In this document: piece by piece, positions 29,443 to 38,026 of the stretch | Layout of the letters: each line of letters opens with the position of its first letter | Numbering within the stretch: position 1 is the first letter of the stretch | Source: Pseudorhizobium banfieldiae | Lineage (GTDB): Bacteria; Pseudomonadota; Alphaproteobacteria; Rhizobiales; Rhizobiaceae | Reading direction: 5' to 3' | DNA: 64,000 bases | Assembly (NCBI RefSeq): GCF_000967425.1 | Contig: NZ_FO082820.1 | Coordinates: 1,860,001-1,924,000, forward strand | Position numbers and translations under genes: made by a program | Notes under the pieces: model-generated | Databases searched by the model: none | Told to the model about the DNA's origin: nothing | The model's input: only the letters and a program-made list of their open reading frames with translations

Positions 29443-29475
29443 GAGAAAAGGCCAGACATTACGCCTGGCCTTCTT
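29443..29475 (-). terminator. Terminator after the minus-strand csp gene
   Basis: On the minus strand AAGGCCAGGC pairs with GTCTGGCCTT around a short loop, followed by TTCTCG. It lies about 53 bases past the csp stop. Confidence 0.8.
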
Positions 29476-29527
29476 GAACCTCTAGCCGCAATTCCAGTAC
29501 ATCCGTGGTCATCGCGGCGAAAAAGCG

Positions 29528-29737
29528 TCAGGCAGCGCGCAGCTGGCCTGCGGACATCTTGCCCGACTTGTGATCGCGCTCAAGTTCGAAGCCGAGCTTC
29601 TGCCCTTCGACGATCGAGTTCATGCCTGCACGCTCTACAGCGGAGATATGAACGAAGACGTCGGAGCTGCCGTCATCCGGCTGAATGAAGCCGAAGCCCT
29701 TGGTGGAATTGAACCATTTTACTGTGCCAGTGGTCAT
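29528..29737 (-). CDS. cspA: Cold-shock domain protein, second copy
   Basis: 69-residue cold-shock domain ([19 protein letters not shown], then [13 protein letters not shown]), same length and start as the copy at 22324-22533 and differing mainly in the last third ([23 protein letters not shown]). The ATG at 29737 is preceded by AAAGGG. The open frame extends to 29848 without family similarity. The 220 bases upstream (29738-29957) hold no gene and probably contain the promoter and a leader RNA, and part of the region is AT-rich. Confidence 0.95.
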   Translation of the reverse strand: MTTGTVKWFNSTKGFGFIQPDDGSSDVFVHISAVERAGMNSIVEGQKLGFELERDHKSGKMSAGQLRAA

Positions 29738-29957
29738 GACGAACCCTTTCTTAGCAACGAGAATTACCACCGAGCGACGCCCGGCGGGGTTTCGATCTTT
29801 GAGAGAGGGAAGTTCGTCAAGAAACGCGCGAGGCGCGGCAAAAAACAAATATCGGCAAACAAACTATCGATGTGCGCTACATAGAGGAAACGGAAGCTTA
29901 CGTCAACTTCTTGTTACAAGAAGACAATAGCCACCCGCCTACCTCCTGCGACACGCT

Positions 29958-30365
29958 TCAGGCCGCGCAGGCATCGCAAAGGCCACGGATCTCGATCGTC
30001 GTCTTGGCCGGCTTGAACTTCCGCTGTCGAGCCCAGTCGTCTAGCCTATGGTCGACGGCGTGGTCGTGGAACTCGACCACATGGCCGCAGCTCTCGCAGA
30101 TCGCGAAGGCAACGGTGCCATGGCCGTGGCCGCCGCAGCACTCCTTCTCCTGGTGGGCACAGGCAACGAAGGCGTTGAGGCTTTCCAGCCGGTGAACCAT
30201 GCCGCGCTCCAGGAGCTTGTCCAGCGCACGATAAACCTGCAGGGGCGCCCGGAAGCCGTGCTCGCGCAGCTTGTCGAGAATGGTATAGGCGCTGAGCGGC
30301 GCATCCGACCGCGACAAGACGTCGAAGACCAGCGACTGGTTCTTGGTCAGCGCGGGAGCGGTCAT
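29958..30365 (-). CDS. zur: Zinc uptake regulator Zur (Fur family)
   Basis: 135-residue repressor that senses Zn(II) and shuts off znu genes. Winged-helix part SAYTILDKLREHGFRAPLQVYRALDKLLERGMVHRL; metal-binding part CAHQEKECCGGHGHGTVAFAICESCGHVVEFHDH; second zinc pair CESC and CDAC. It overlaps the znuB stop by four bases and is the last gene of znuC-znuB-zur. It probably represses its own operon and znuA through the paired palindromes at 32107-32143. Confidence 0.93.
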   Translation of the reverse strand: MTAPALTKNQSLVFDVLSRSDAPLSAYTILDKLREHGFRAPLQVYRALDKLLERGMVHRLESLNAFVACAHQEKECCGGHGHGTVAFAICESCGHVVEFHDHAVDHRLDDWARQRKFKPAKTTIEIRGLCDACAA

Positions 30366-31183
30366 GAACGAATTCCTCCGTTAGTGGTGTCCGCTCCGGC
30401 GCGGTTGAACGGCAGCAGGCTGGCGATGAAGAGCACCAGCGCGGCAACCACGATGGATGGCCCGGACGGCGTGTCGTAATGTAGGGATCCGAACAGCCCG
30501 CCTGCAACCGCCAGCGCTCCGATCACGGACGCGAGCACCGCCATCCGCTCCGGACTTGGGGAGAAGCGGCGTGCGGTGGCGGCCGGAATGATCAGCAGCG
30601 ACGTGATCAGCAGGATGCCGACGATCTTCATCGCGATCGCGATCACCAGTGCCATCATCAGCATGAAGAGAAGCCGCGCCCGCTCCGGCTTCAGCCCCTC
30701 AGCTTCCGCGACGTCCTCGCTGATGGTGGAGGCGACCAGCGGGCGCCAGAGCCAGACGACCGCGGCGAGCACAACCAGTCCACCGCCCCAGATCAGTGCG
30801 ATGTCTTGACGAGTGACCGCGAGGATATCGCCGAACAGGAAGGCCATGAGGTCGATTCTGACCCAGCTCATGAAGGCGACCAGAACGAGGCCGATGGCAA
30901 GCGTCGAATGCGACAGGATGCCGAGAAGCGCGTCCGCTGAAAGTGCCTGCCGACGCTGCAGGACGAGCAGGATGAGCGAGACCACCACTGCGACAGCAAA
31001 GACGCTCACCATCAGGTTGAGCGAAAGAAGCAGCGACAGCGCGACGCCGAGAAGCGCCGAATGGGCCATGGTGTCGCCGAAATAAGCCATCCGCCGCCAG
31101 ACGACGAAGCAGCCGAGAGGCCCGGTAGTCACCGCCACGCCGATACCGGCGAGCAGCGCGCGAATGAAAAAGTCATCAAGCAT
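30362..31183 (-). CDS. znuB: Zinc ABC transporter permease ZnuB
   Basis: 273-residue inner-membrane permease of the ABC-3 family. Start MLDDFFIRALLAGIGVAVTTGPLGCFVVWRRMAYFGDTMAHSALLGVAL is typical, followed by about eight hydrophobic helices. I set the start at the ATG at 31183, because the longer frame to 31447 is the His-rich tail of znuC read out of frame. It overlaps the znuC stop by eight bases and the zur start by four, so all three are translationally coupled. Confidence 0.95.
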   Translation of the reverse strand: MLDDFFIRALLAGIGVAVTTGPLGCFVVWRRMAYFGDTMAHSALLGVALSLLLSLNLMVSVFAVAVVVSLILLVLQRRQALSADALLGILSHSTLAIGLVLVAFMSWVRIDLMAFLFGDILAVTRQDIALIWGGGLVVLAAVVWLWRPLVASTISEDVAEAEGLKPERARLLFMLMMALVIAIAMKIVGILLITSLLIIPAATARRFSPSPERMAVLASVIGALAVAGGLFGSLHYDTPSGPSIVVAALVLFIASLLPFNRAGADTTNGGIRS

Positions 31184-32069
31184 GACGCGTCGCCTCCCCG
31201 TCCTGCCTGCCATGGTCGTGGTGACCGTGGCCATGGTGGTCGTGTCCGTCATGGTCATGATGATGGCCGTCTTCGGGATGACAGTGGTCGGTGATGGAGC
31301 CGTCGCCATGCAGGACACGGCCGTCCGGCAGATGCGTGTGGTCGTGCTGGTGGCTGTAAAGCGCAAGCCCACGGGCATTGGCACCGAAGAGCCGCTGATA
31401 GTCCTCGCTGCGGCTGACGCTGTCGGGCGTGCCGCGGCAGCAGACATGGCCGTTGAGGCAGATCACGGTGTCAGTCGCCGCCATAACCATGTGCAGGTCG
31501 TGAGAGATGAGCAGGATGCCGCAGCCGGTCGCATCGCGGATCTGGCGGATAAGGTCGTAGAGCGCTGTCTCGCCCGCAAAATCGACTCCCTGCACCGGCT
31601 CGTCGAGAACGAGCAGGTCCGGCTTTCGAGCGATGGCGCGGGCCAGTAGTGCCCGCTGGAATTCTCCGCCCGAAAGATGGCGCACCTCGGCATCGATCAG
31701 ATGAGAGATGCCTGTGGCGGAAAGAGCGGCAAGCAGATCGGCGTCGCAAAGCGTATTGGTCAGACGCATGAGCCGGCGGACCGATAGCGGCATGGTCCAG
31801 TCGATCGAAAGCTTCTGCGGCACGTAACCAATGCGAAGGTCGCCGGCACGGGCGACTGTGCCCTCGCTGGGACGCAGCACGCCGGTGACAAGCTTTGCCG
31901 TCGTCGACTTGCCCGCCCCGTTCGGGCCGATTAGCGTGAGGATTTCGCCGCGGCTGATCGAAAGATCGACGCCCCGCACCAGCCAGCGTCCATTGCGCTG
32001 GATCCCTGCCCTCTGCAGGTCGACGAGTTGATTGCGGCCCTGCGAACCGCTCTTGTCTTGCATCAGCAT
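31176..32069 (-). CDS. znuC: Zinc ABC transporter ATPase ZnuC with His-rich C-terminal tail
   Basis: 297 residues. Walker A GPNGAGKST, signature LSGGEFQRALLARAIA, Walker B LLVLDEPVQGVD and the switch histidine in LLISHDLHMV. After residue about 235 comes an unusual tail of about 60 residues with 19 histidines (for example GHHHDHDGHDHHGHGHHDHG). It would bind Zn at the cytoplasmic face and may buffer or sense incoming metal. ATPase domains normally end around 240-250, so the tail is an extension. First gene of znuC-znuB-zur. Confidence 0.95.
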   Translation of the reverse strand: MLMQDKSGSQGRNQLVDLQRAGIQRNGRWLVRGVDLSISRGEILTLIGPNGAGKSTTAKLVTGVLRPSEGTVARAGDLRIGYVPQKLSIDWTMPLSVRRLMRLTNTLCDADLLAALSATGISHLIDAEVRHLSGGEFQRALLARAIARKPDLLVLDEPVQGVDFAGETALYDLIRQIRDATGCGILLISHDLHMVMAATDTVICLNGHVCCRGTPDSVSRSEDYQRLFGANARGLALYSHQHDHTHLPDGRVLHGDGSITDHCHPEDGHHHDHDGHDHHGHGHHDHGRQDGEATRHA

Positions 32070-32106
32070 CTTTTTCTCGCGCCCGGTTGCCTGCCGCTAT
32101 GACACA

Positions 32107-32121
32107 CGTTATAGCATAACG
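32107..32121. promoter_or_regulatory. Zur box-like palindrome 1
   Basis: CGTTATAGCATAACG is a 6-3-6 inverted repeat (CGTTAT/ATAACG), in line with the alphaproteobacterial Zur operator pattern. It lies between divergent znuC and znuA. The assignment rests on the presence of zur and znu genes. Confidence 0.75.
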
Positions 32122-32128
32122 CAACTTA

Positions 32129-32143
32129 TGTAATAACATTACG
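32129..32143. promoter_or_regulatory. Zur box-like palindrome 2
   Basis: The core GTAATAACATTAC (32130-32142) is a 5-3-5 inverted repeat. Its centre is 22 bp from the first box, about two helical turns, so two repressor dimers could bind the same face. It lies about 31 bp before the znuA start. Confidence 0.75.
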
Positions 32144-32173
32144 TTCCCCTACAAGCCCGACAAGGAAGTCACT

Positions 32174-33169
32174 ATGAAAGCTCGCGCCCTTCTCCTAGCC
32201 AGTTCCATGCTCCTCTCGGCCTCGGCAGCCGCCGCTGCTCCGGAGGTCGTAGTGTCCATTAAGCCGATCCACTCGCTGGCCGCTTCCATCATGAAGGGTG
32301 TCGGTGAGCCAAAGCTGATCGTGGAAGGTGCTGCCTCGCCCCATACCTTCACGATGAAACCCTCCAATGCCCGGGCAGTCGAGGGCGCCGACATGGTATT
32401 CTGGATGGGACCCGGCATGGAGGCCTTTCTGAAGAAGCCGCTGGAGGCGCTGGCGTCCGACGCGACCGTCGTCGAACTCGACGATGCGGAAGGCCTGACC
32501 AAGCTGCCATTCCGAGAAGCCGGCGCCTTCGAGGCACATGAGCATGACGATGAGGGCCACGGCCACGATCATGAGGAGACGGCGGAGGACGACCCCGGCC
32601 ATGACGACCACGCCGGTGGGCCGGCGGAAGACCATCACCATGATCACGGCGAGTTCGACACCCACCTCTGGCTCGACCCGATGAATGCCAAGGCCATGGC
32701 TGCTGCGATTGAAAAGGCCCTCGCCGAAGCGGATCCGGAGAACGCGGAGGCATACGCCGCCAACCTGGTTTCGCTCAACGGCAGGATCGATGCACTCGAC
32801 AAGGAGATTGCTGAAACAATTGCGCCGGTGAAGGACAAGCCGTTAGTCGTTTTCCACGATGCCTACCAATATTTCGAGAACCACTACGGCGTGCGCGTCG
32901 TCGGCTCGGTCACTGTCTCTCCGGAAGTGATGCCAGGGGCTGAACGGGTACAGGAGATTCGTCGGAAGGTGCAGGAGCTTGACGCCGCCTGCGTCTTTGC
33001 CGAGCCTCAGTTCGAGCCGAAGCTGATCCAGGTGGTGACCGAAGGCACGGACGCCCGCTCGGGCACGCTGGATCCCGAGGGTGCCACGCTGACAGAAGGC
33101 TCGGATCTCTATTTCGACCTGATGCGATCGATAGCGACAAACCTCAAGGCCTGCCTGTCCGGCGCTTAA
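32174..33169 (+). CDS. znuA: Zinc-binding protein ZnuA
   Basis: 331-residue periplasmic component of the zinc importer. Signal peptide MKARALLLASSMLLSASAAAAA. A histidine is in GAASPHTFTMKPSNARAVEGADMVFWMG. A His/Asp-rich loop follows at about residues 118-158 (HEHDDEGHGHDH, HDDHAGG, DHHHDHG), then the ligand-bearing DTHLWLDPMNAKAMA. The loop is the usual ZnuA metal-capture segment. Divergent from znuC across the two Zur boxes, and ended by a GGGCGGC hairpin. Confidence 0.96.
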   Translation: MKARALLLASSMLLSASAAAAAPEVVVSIKPIHSLAASIMKGVGEPKLIVEGAASPHTFTMKPSNARAVEGADMVFWMGPGMEAFLKKPLEALASDATVVELDDAEGLTKLPFREAGAFEAHEHDDEGHGHDHEETAEDDPGHDDHAGGPAEDHHHDHGEFDTHLWLDPMNAKAMAAAIEKALAEADPENAEAYAANLVSLNGRIDALDKEIAETIAPVKDKPLVVFHDAYQYFENHYGVRVVGSVTVSPEVMPGAERVQEIRRKVQELDAACVFAEPQFEPKLIQVVTEGTDARSGTLDPEGATLTEGSDLYFDLMRSIATNLKACLSGA

Positions 33170-33193
33170 AGCAGACGGCGGACTAATCGGGTG

Positions 33194-33217
33194 AAGGGCG
33201 GCCCCTGCCGCCCTTTT
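33194..33217 (+). terminator. Rho-independent terminator after znuA
   Basis: AAGGGCGGC and GCCGCCCTT pair perfectly around CCCT (33194-33215), followed by TTTTGATT. It separates znuA from the convergent glycosidase operon. Confidence 0.88.
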
Positions 33218-33283
33218 GATTCATGTCACCATCCGGTGATGTAGTGATTGGAGCGGTTTATTCGTCGACGTTTATATTTAACT

Positions 33284-34897
33284 TCAGCCCTCCAGCGCTT
33301 GGTAGACGAAGCGACTGAAGTCCGCCGGCCTTGCCCGTCCCGAGGTGTCAAAGGCGAAGACTCCTGCAAAGGCACCGGTAAACGAGCCGTGTTCGCCCCG
33401 GCCGCCCTCATCTGAGATGACTCCTGCATCAAGCGCGGGCCCGAGTGCCTGCCAATCGTTGCTACCACCAGCCCGCCAGGAGAACTGCAGGTCGTTCTCG
33501 CGGATGTCCATAGTCAGATCGACCGGGCCATCCGGGATCGCCACGCCGCTGCCGGCCGGAAAGATCATGCGGCCGTGCGGAAAATCGCCCGGGCAGGAGA
33601 AGATCGTCACCACGCGGCCGAGCTTTTCGTGGAGCGTCACCACCACTGCATAGAACTTATGGCGGTTGTAGTAGTGCGTCAGGCCGGCCACCTGCTGATA
33701 GGTATCGGGCAGGAAGTCGACGGTCGTCTCAGTGCGGAAGGAGTGGTGCTCCTGCCGCCGCGCGACAAGCGCCTGCTCGAACCACGAGCCGATGCTTTCA
33801 CGCCCATGGAGGCGCAGATGACCCGGCCGCTCGGAAAGGCTGAAGAGACGCTCCGGCTGTGGTGTGCGCAGCCACTGGAATTCCATCGGCAGCGGTCCCG
33901 GCTCGAACCGGGTCTCGATGCGCGACGCCTTTTCGTGCCGCTCGACATCTACTGGCGCCGGGACATCGACCTCCGGAACGACACCGCCCTGGGCGAGATA
34001 GAGCCAGTCGTCCTCCCAGATGCACTTCTGCAGAGCCGTCTCGCGACCGAGTGTGCAGCGCCGTTTCGGCCGCATCGGACGGCCGCAGAGATGGGTATGA
34101 TAGGCCTGCCCATCCGGGGTCTCAACATACTGCCCGTGCCCTGCCCGCTGCAGGACGGCATTCGGAGCATCCTTGGACGTGATGAGATGCGTGTTCGGAT
34201 GCATCTCGTAAGGACCGTCGATAGCGCGCGACCGAGCCATGGTGACGGCGTGGTCGTATCCGGTACCGCCCTCGGCCGTCGTCAGGTAGTACCAGCCGTT
34301 GCGCTTGAAGAGATGCGGCCCCTCGACCAGTCCGAGCGGGCTGCCGGCGAAGATGTTCTTGATCGGCCCCTTCAGCGACTTCGTCCCGGCATCCCATTCC
34401 TGCAGCAGGATACCGTCGAAGGCGGGGCTTTTCGGCGCGCCACCATAGCTTTCCGTGCGGTGGTTCCACTGCATGTTGACGAACCACTTGCGGCCGTCAT
34501 CGTCATGGAAGAGCGACGGGTCGAAGCCGGAGGAGTTCACATAGACGGGGTCCGACCACTCCCCTTCGATAGTCGGCGAGGTGACGATATAGTTGTGGGC
34601 GTCCTTGAAATTGCCGTCGTAGCGCTTGACGTCGGTGTAAACGAGCCAGAACAGGCCATCGGCATAGGAGAGACAGGGCGCCCAGATCCCGCAGCTGTCC
34701 GGATTGCCGCGCATGTCGAGTTGACTTGCCCGCTCCAGCGGCCGGCGCACCAGCGTCCAGTTCACCAGGTCCCGGGAATGATGGATCTGAACCCCGGGAT
34801 ACCATTCGAAGGTGGAGGTGGCGATGTAGTAATCCTCCCCGACGCGGCAGATCGACGGATCGGGGTTGAAGCCCCGCAGGATCGGGTTGCGGATCAT
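33284..34897 (-). CDS. Glycoside hydrolase family 43 beta-xylosidase/arabinofuranosidase-type enzyme
   Basis: 537 residues. The five-bladed beta-propeller starts MIRNPILRGFNPDPSICRVGEDYYIATSTFEWYPGVQIHHSRDLVNW. The predicted general base is in FNPDPS, the pKa modulator in GFDPSLFHDDDG, and the acid glutamate in LVEGPHLFKRNGWYY. The C-terminal beta-sandwich (LRLHGRESIGSWFEQALVARRQ) is typical of the xylosidase subgroup. There is no signal peptide, so it is cytoplasmic and acts on imported oligosaccharides. Last gene of the nine-gene minus-strand operon. The exact substrate, xyloside or arabinoside, is uncertain. Confidence 0.9.
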   Translation of the reverse strand: MIRNPILRGFNPDPSICRVGEDYYIATSTFEWYPGVQIHHSRDLVNWTLVRRPLERASQLDMRGNPDSCGIWAPCLSYADGLFWLVYTDVKRYDGNFKDAHNYIVTSPTIEGEWSDPVYVNSSGFDPSLFHDDDGRKWFVNMQWNHRTESYGGAPKSPAFDGILLQEWDAGTKSLKGPIKNIFAGSPLGLVEGPHLFKRNGWYYLTTAEGGTGYDHAVTMARSRAIDGPYEMHPNTHLITSKDAPNAVLQRAGHGQYVETPDGQAYHTHLCGRPMRPKRRCTLGRETALQKCIWEDDWLYLAQGGVVPEVDVPAPVDVERHEKASRIETRFEPGPLPMEFQWLRTPQPERLFSLSERPGHLRLHGRESIGSWFEQALVARRQEHHSFRTETTVDFLPDTYQQVAGLTHYYNRHKFYAVVVTLHEKLGRVVTIFSCPGDFPHGRMIFPAGSGVAIPDGPVDLTMDIRENDLQFSWRAGGSNDWQALGPALDAGVISDEGGRGEHGSFTGAFAGVFAFDTSGRARPADFSRFVYQALEG

Positions 34898-34957
34898 GAT
34901 GTCTCTCCTCCCTTAGGTCGTGCCGGGCAGCTTCCCGCCGGGCACCTTTCGTCGATG

Positions 34958-36001
<1,044 letters not shown>

Positions 36002-36065
36002 GACATCCTCCTTGTCCTTGAAATGCGGTACGGGCGCGAACGGCCCGCACCGCATTGATAGCCGA

Positions 36066-37199
36066 TCAGCGCAGAAGCGCCAGCGCCTCATCGATGCCGA
36101 GCGGCTCCGGCTGTGTGCAGGTGGTGGTCATGTCGACAAACCGTCCCTCCTCGCCCGATTTCAGGATCGAGGTCAAAACGTCGATGCCATGCAGCGAGCG
36201 GTCGAGGGAGCAGCGCGGGTCGCGCTTCTCGATCAGCGCCATGGCCATGTCAGCAAGGCCGGCGGTGCGATAATTCGCACGAGGGCCGCTCGGGTGCTCC
36301 TGGTTGGCCTTGGAGAACGGATGATCCCAAACGGGCAGCGGCTTGATGTCCTTGTCGCGGCCGGAGGCTTCCACGAGACCGCCGAAGAAGTTCGGGTCGG
36401 GCACGTAGAGCGATCCCTCGGTGCCGTAGAGCTCCATGTTGGCATGACGGTGGGACCAGACATCCCAGCTGGCTGACATGGTAATCGTCGCGCCGTTGGC
36501 AAACTCCAGCAGCGCATGGATGTTCGTCGGCGTCTCCACCGGAAGCACCGTCCCGGCAAGCGGCTGGCTGGTGACTGTGCGCGTCGGGTTGGCCATCGAG
36601 GTGAGTGCTGCGACGCGCTTCACCGGTCCGATCAGGTTGATCAGGTTCGCGACGTAGTAAGGGCCAAGGTCGAGGATCGGACCGCCCCCCTTGAGGAAGA
36701 AGAAGCCGGGATTGGGATGCCACATTTCCATGCCCGGGCTCATCACATGGCAGGTGCCGGACGTGATACGGCCGACTCCGCCCTCGTCGACATATTTGCG
36801 CGCCAGCTGGTGTGCGCCACCGAGGAAGGTGTCCGGCGCGCAGCCGATCGCCAGCCCCTTATCCTTCGCAATCCGCCGCAGTTCCTCGCCCTCCTCGAGC
36901 GACAGAACCAGCGGCTTTTCCGAGTAGACGTGCTTGCCGGCTTCCAGGATTGCCTTCGACACGCGGAAATGCGCGTCCGGGATCGTCAGGTTGACGATGA
37001 CCTCCAGCTCGTCATTGGCGAGCAGTTCGTCGATCGTCTGCGCCTTCACCCCGTATTCCTTCGCCCGCAACTGCGCAGCCTCCGGATTGAGGTCGGCGCA
37101 GGCGAGCATCTTGATGCCCTTGAACAGCGGCGCCAGCGCCAGGTAGGTGATGGAGATATTGCCGCATCCGATGATGCCGACGCCGAGTTCCTTGGCCAT
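36066..37199 (-). CDS. Gfo/Idh/MocA family oxidoreductase
   Basis: 377 residues. N-terminal Rossmann motif GIIGCGNIS, the lysine motif HVYSEKPLVLSLEEGEEL and a C-terminal beta-sheet substrate domain (EMWHPNPGFFFLKGGGPILDLGPYY; MELYGTEGSLYVPDPNFFGG). The family oxidises or epimerises sugars and inositols with NAD(P). It probably acts on the monosaccharide or aldonate released in this operon. The neighbouring isomerase supports a dehydrogenase-isomerase pair. Confidence 0.92.
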   Translation of the reverse strand: MAKELGVGIIGCGNISITYLALAPLFKGIKMLACADLNPEAAQLRAKEYGVKAQTIDELLANDELEVIVNLTIPDAHFRVSKAILEAGKHVYSEKPLVLSLEEGEELRRIAKDKGLAIGCAPDTFLGGAHQLARKYVDEGGVGRITSGTCHVMSPGMEMWHPNPGFFFLKGGGPILDLGPYYVANLINLIGPVKRVAALTSMANPTRTVTSQPLAGTVLPVETPTNIHALLEFANGATITMSASWDVWSHRHANMELYGTEGSLYVPDPNFFGGLVEASGRDKDIKPLPVWDHPFSKANQEHPSGPRANYRTAGLADMAMALIEKRDPRCSLDRSLHGIDVLTSILKSGEEGRFVDMTTTCTQPEPLGIDEALALLR

Positions 37200-37223
37200 A
37201 TGGGGCTCCGAAATGCTAATGTA

Positions 37224-37988
37224 TCAGTATGTCTTGAAGGCTGCGATCGAGCGGGAGATCAGCCGTTCCAGGTCGTTGGGGTTATCGTGCTCGACGATGA
37301 AGTGCTTCGCGGGCGTCTTCTCGCGTAGCGCCGCCATCAGGCCCTTCCAGTCCACGGTCCCGTGGCCCACATCGGCCCAGCCATCCTCGTCCGTATTTTC
37401 ACCGGCACGCGCGATGTCCTTGACGTGGACAGCGGTGATGCGGTCGCCGTAGCGGTCGATCCAGGCCATGGGGTCGGCGCCGCCGCGGATGACCCAGGCG
37501 ATGTCGGCTTCCCAGGCGAGATCCGGGCCGCCTTCAAGGATCTGCTCCTGTGCGGTCGTACCGTCTTCCAGCGTCTTGAACTCGAAGTCGTGGTTGTGCC
37601 AGCCGAAGGTGTAGCCGGCATCCTTGTAGCGCTTGCCGGCTTCCGACAGACGCTTGCCGAAGGCGCGCCAGCCGGGGGCATCCGTAGGGCGCAGATCGGC
37701 GACCAAATGCGGGCAGTAGATCGCCTCCATGCCGAGCGTCTTGGCGATCAGCAGTGCCTGTTCCGGCTGCTTCTCAAGAAGATCAAGCCCGAAGTGACCC
37801 GTCGGCATGGTCAGGCCATTGGCGTCGAGATCGGCCTTGATCGCCTTCAACTGGCTTTCGTCCATGCTCGCATAGAGGCCGCCATAACCTTCGACTTCCG
37901 CATAACCGGTCTTACCGAGCGCGGTGAGCGTATCGGCGAGCGGCGGGAAATTGCGCGCGCTATAGAGCTGGAAACCGAGTTTCGTCAT
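37224..37988 (-). CDS. Sugar phosphate isomerase/epimerase (AP-endonuclease 2 TIM barrel)
   Basis: 254 residues. Start MTKLGFQLYSARN; metal-ligand motifs in GWHNHDFEF, EADIAWVIRGG, TAVHVKDIAR and FIVEHDNP, all of the xylose-isomerase-like/IolE/IolI fold. The ATG at 37988 is preceded by CAGGAGGATGAC; the open frame to 38120 has no family match. It lies 24 bases after the stop of the Gfo/Idh gene in transcription order. It would interconvert a keto-sugar or inosose-type intermediate; the substrate is unknown. Confidence 0.9.
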   Translation of the reverse strand: MTKLGFQLYSARNFPPLADTLTALGKTGYAEVEGYGGLYASMDESQLKAIKADLDANGLTMPTGHFGLDLLEKQPEQALLIAKTLGMEAIYCPHLVADLRPTDAPGWRAFGKRLSEAGKRYKDAGYTFGWHNHDFEFKTLEDGTTAQEQILEGGPDLAWEADIAWVIRGGADPMAWIDRYGDRITAVHVKDIARAGENTDEDGWADVGHGTVDWKGLMAALREKTPAKHFIVEHDNPNDLERLISRSIAAFKTY

Positions 37989-38026
37989 GTCATCCTCCTG
38001 GGCCGGCGGCCCTTCTGCTGAAAGGT

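Noticed and set aside
31248..31300. Repetitive ATG/GTC-rich DNA resembling a microsatellite or CRISPR-like array
   Set aside because: It is only the coding sequence of the His-rich ZnuC tail; no spaced identical repeats are present.
31184..31447. N-terminal extension of znuB
   Set aside because: It is the His-rich end of znuC read in another frame (Thr/Met-rich). The family start MLDDFFIRALLAG begins at 31183.
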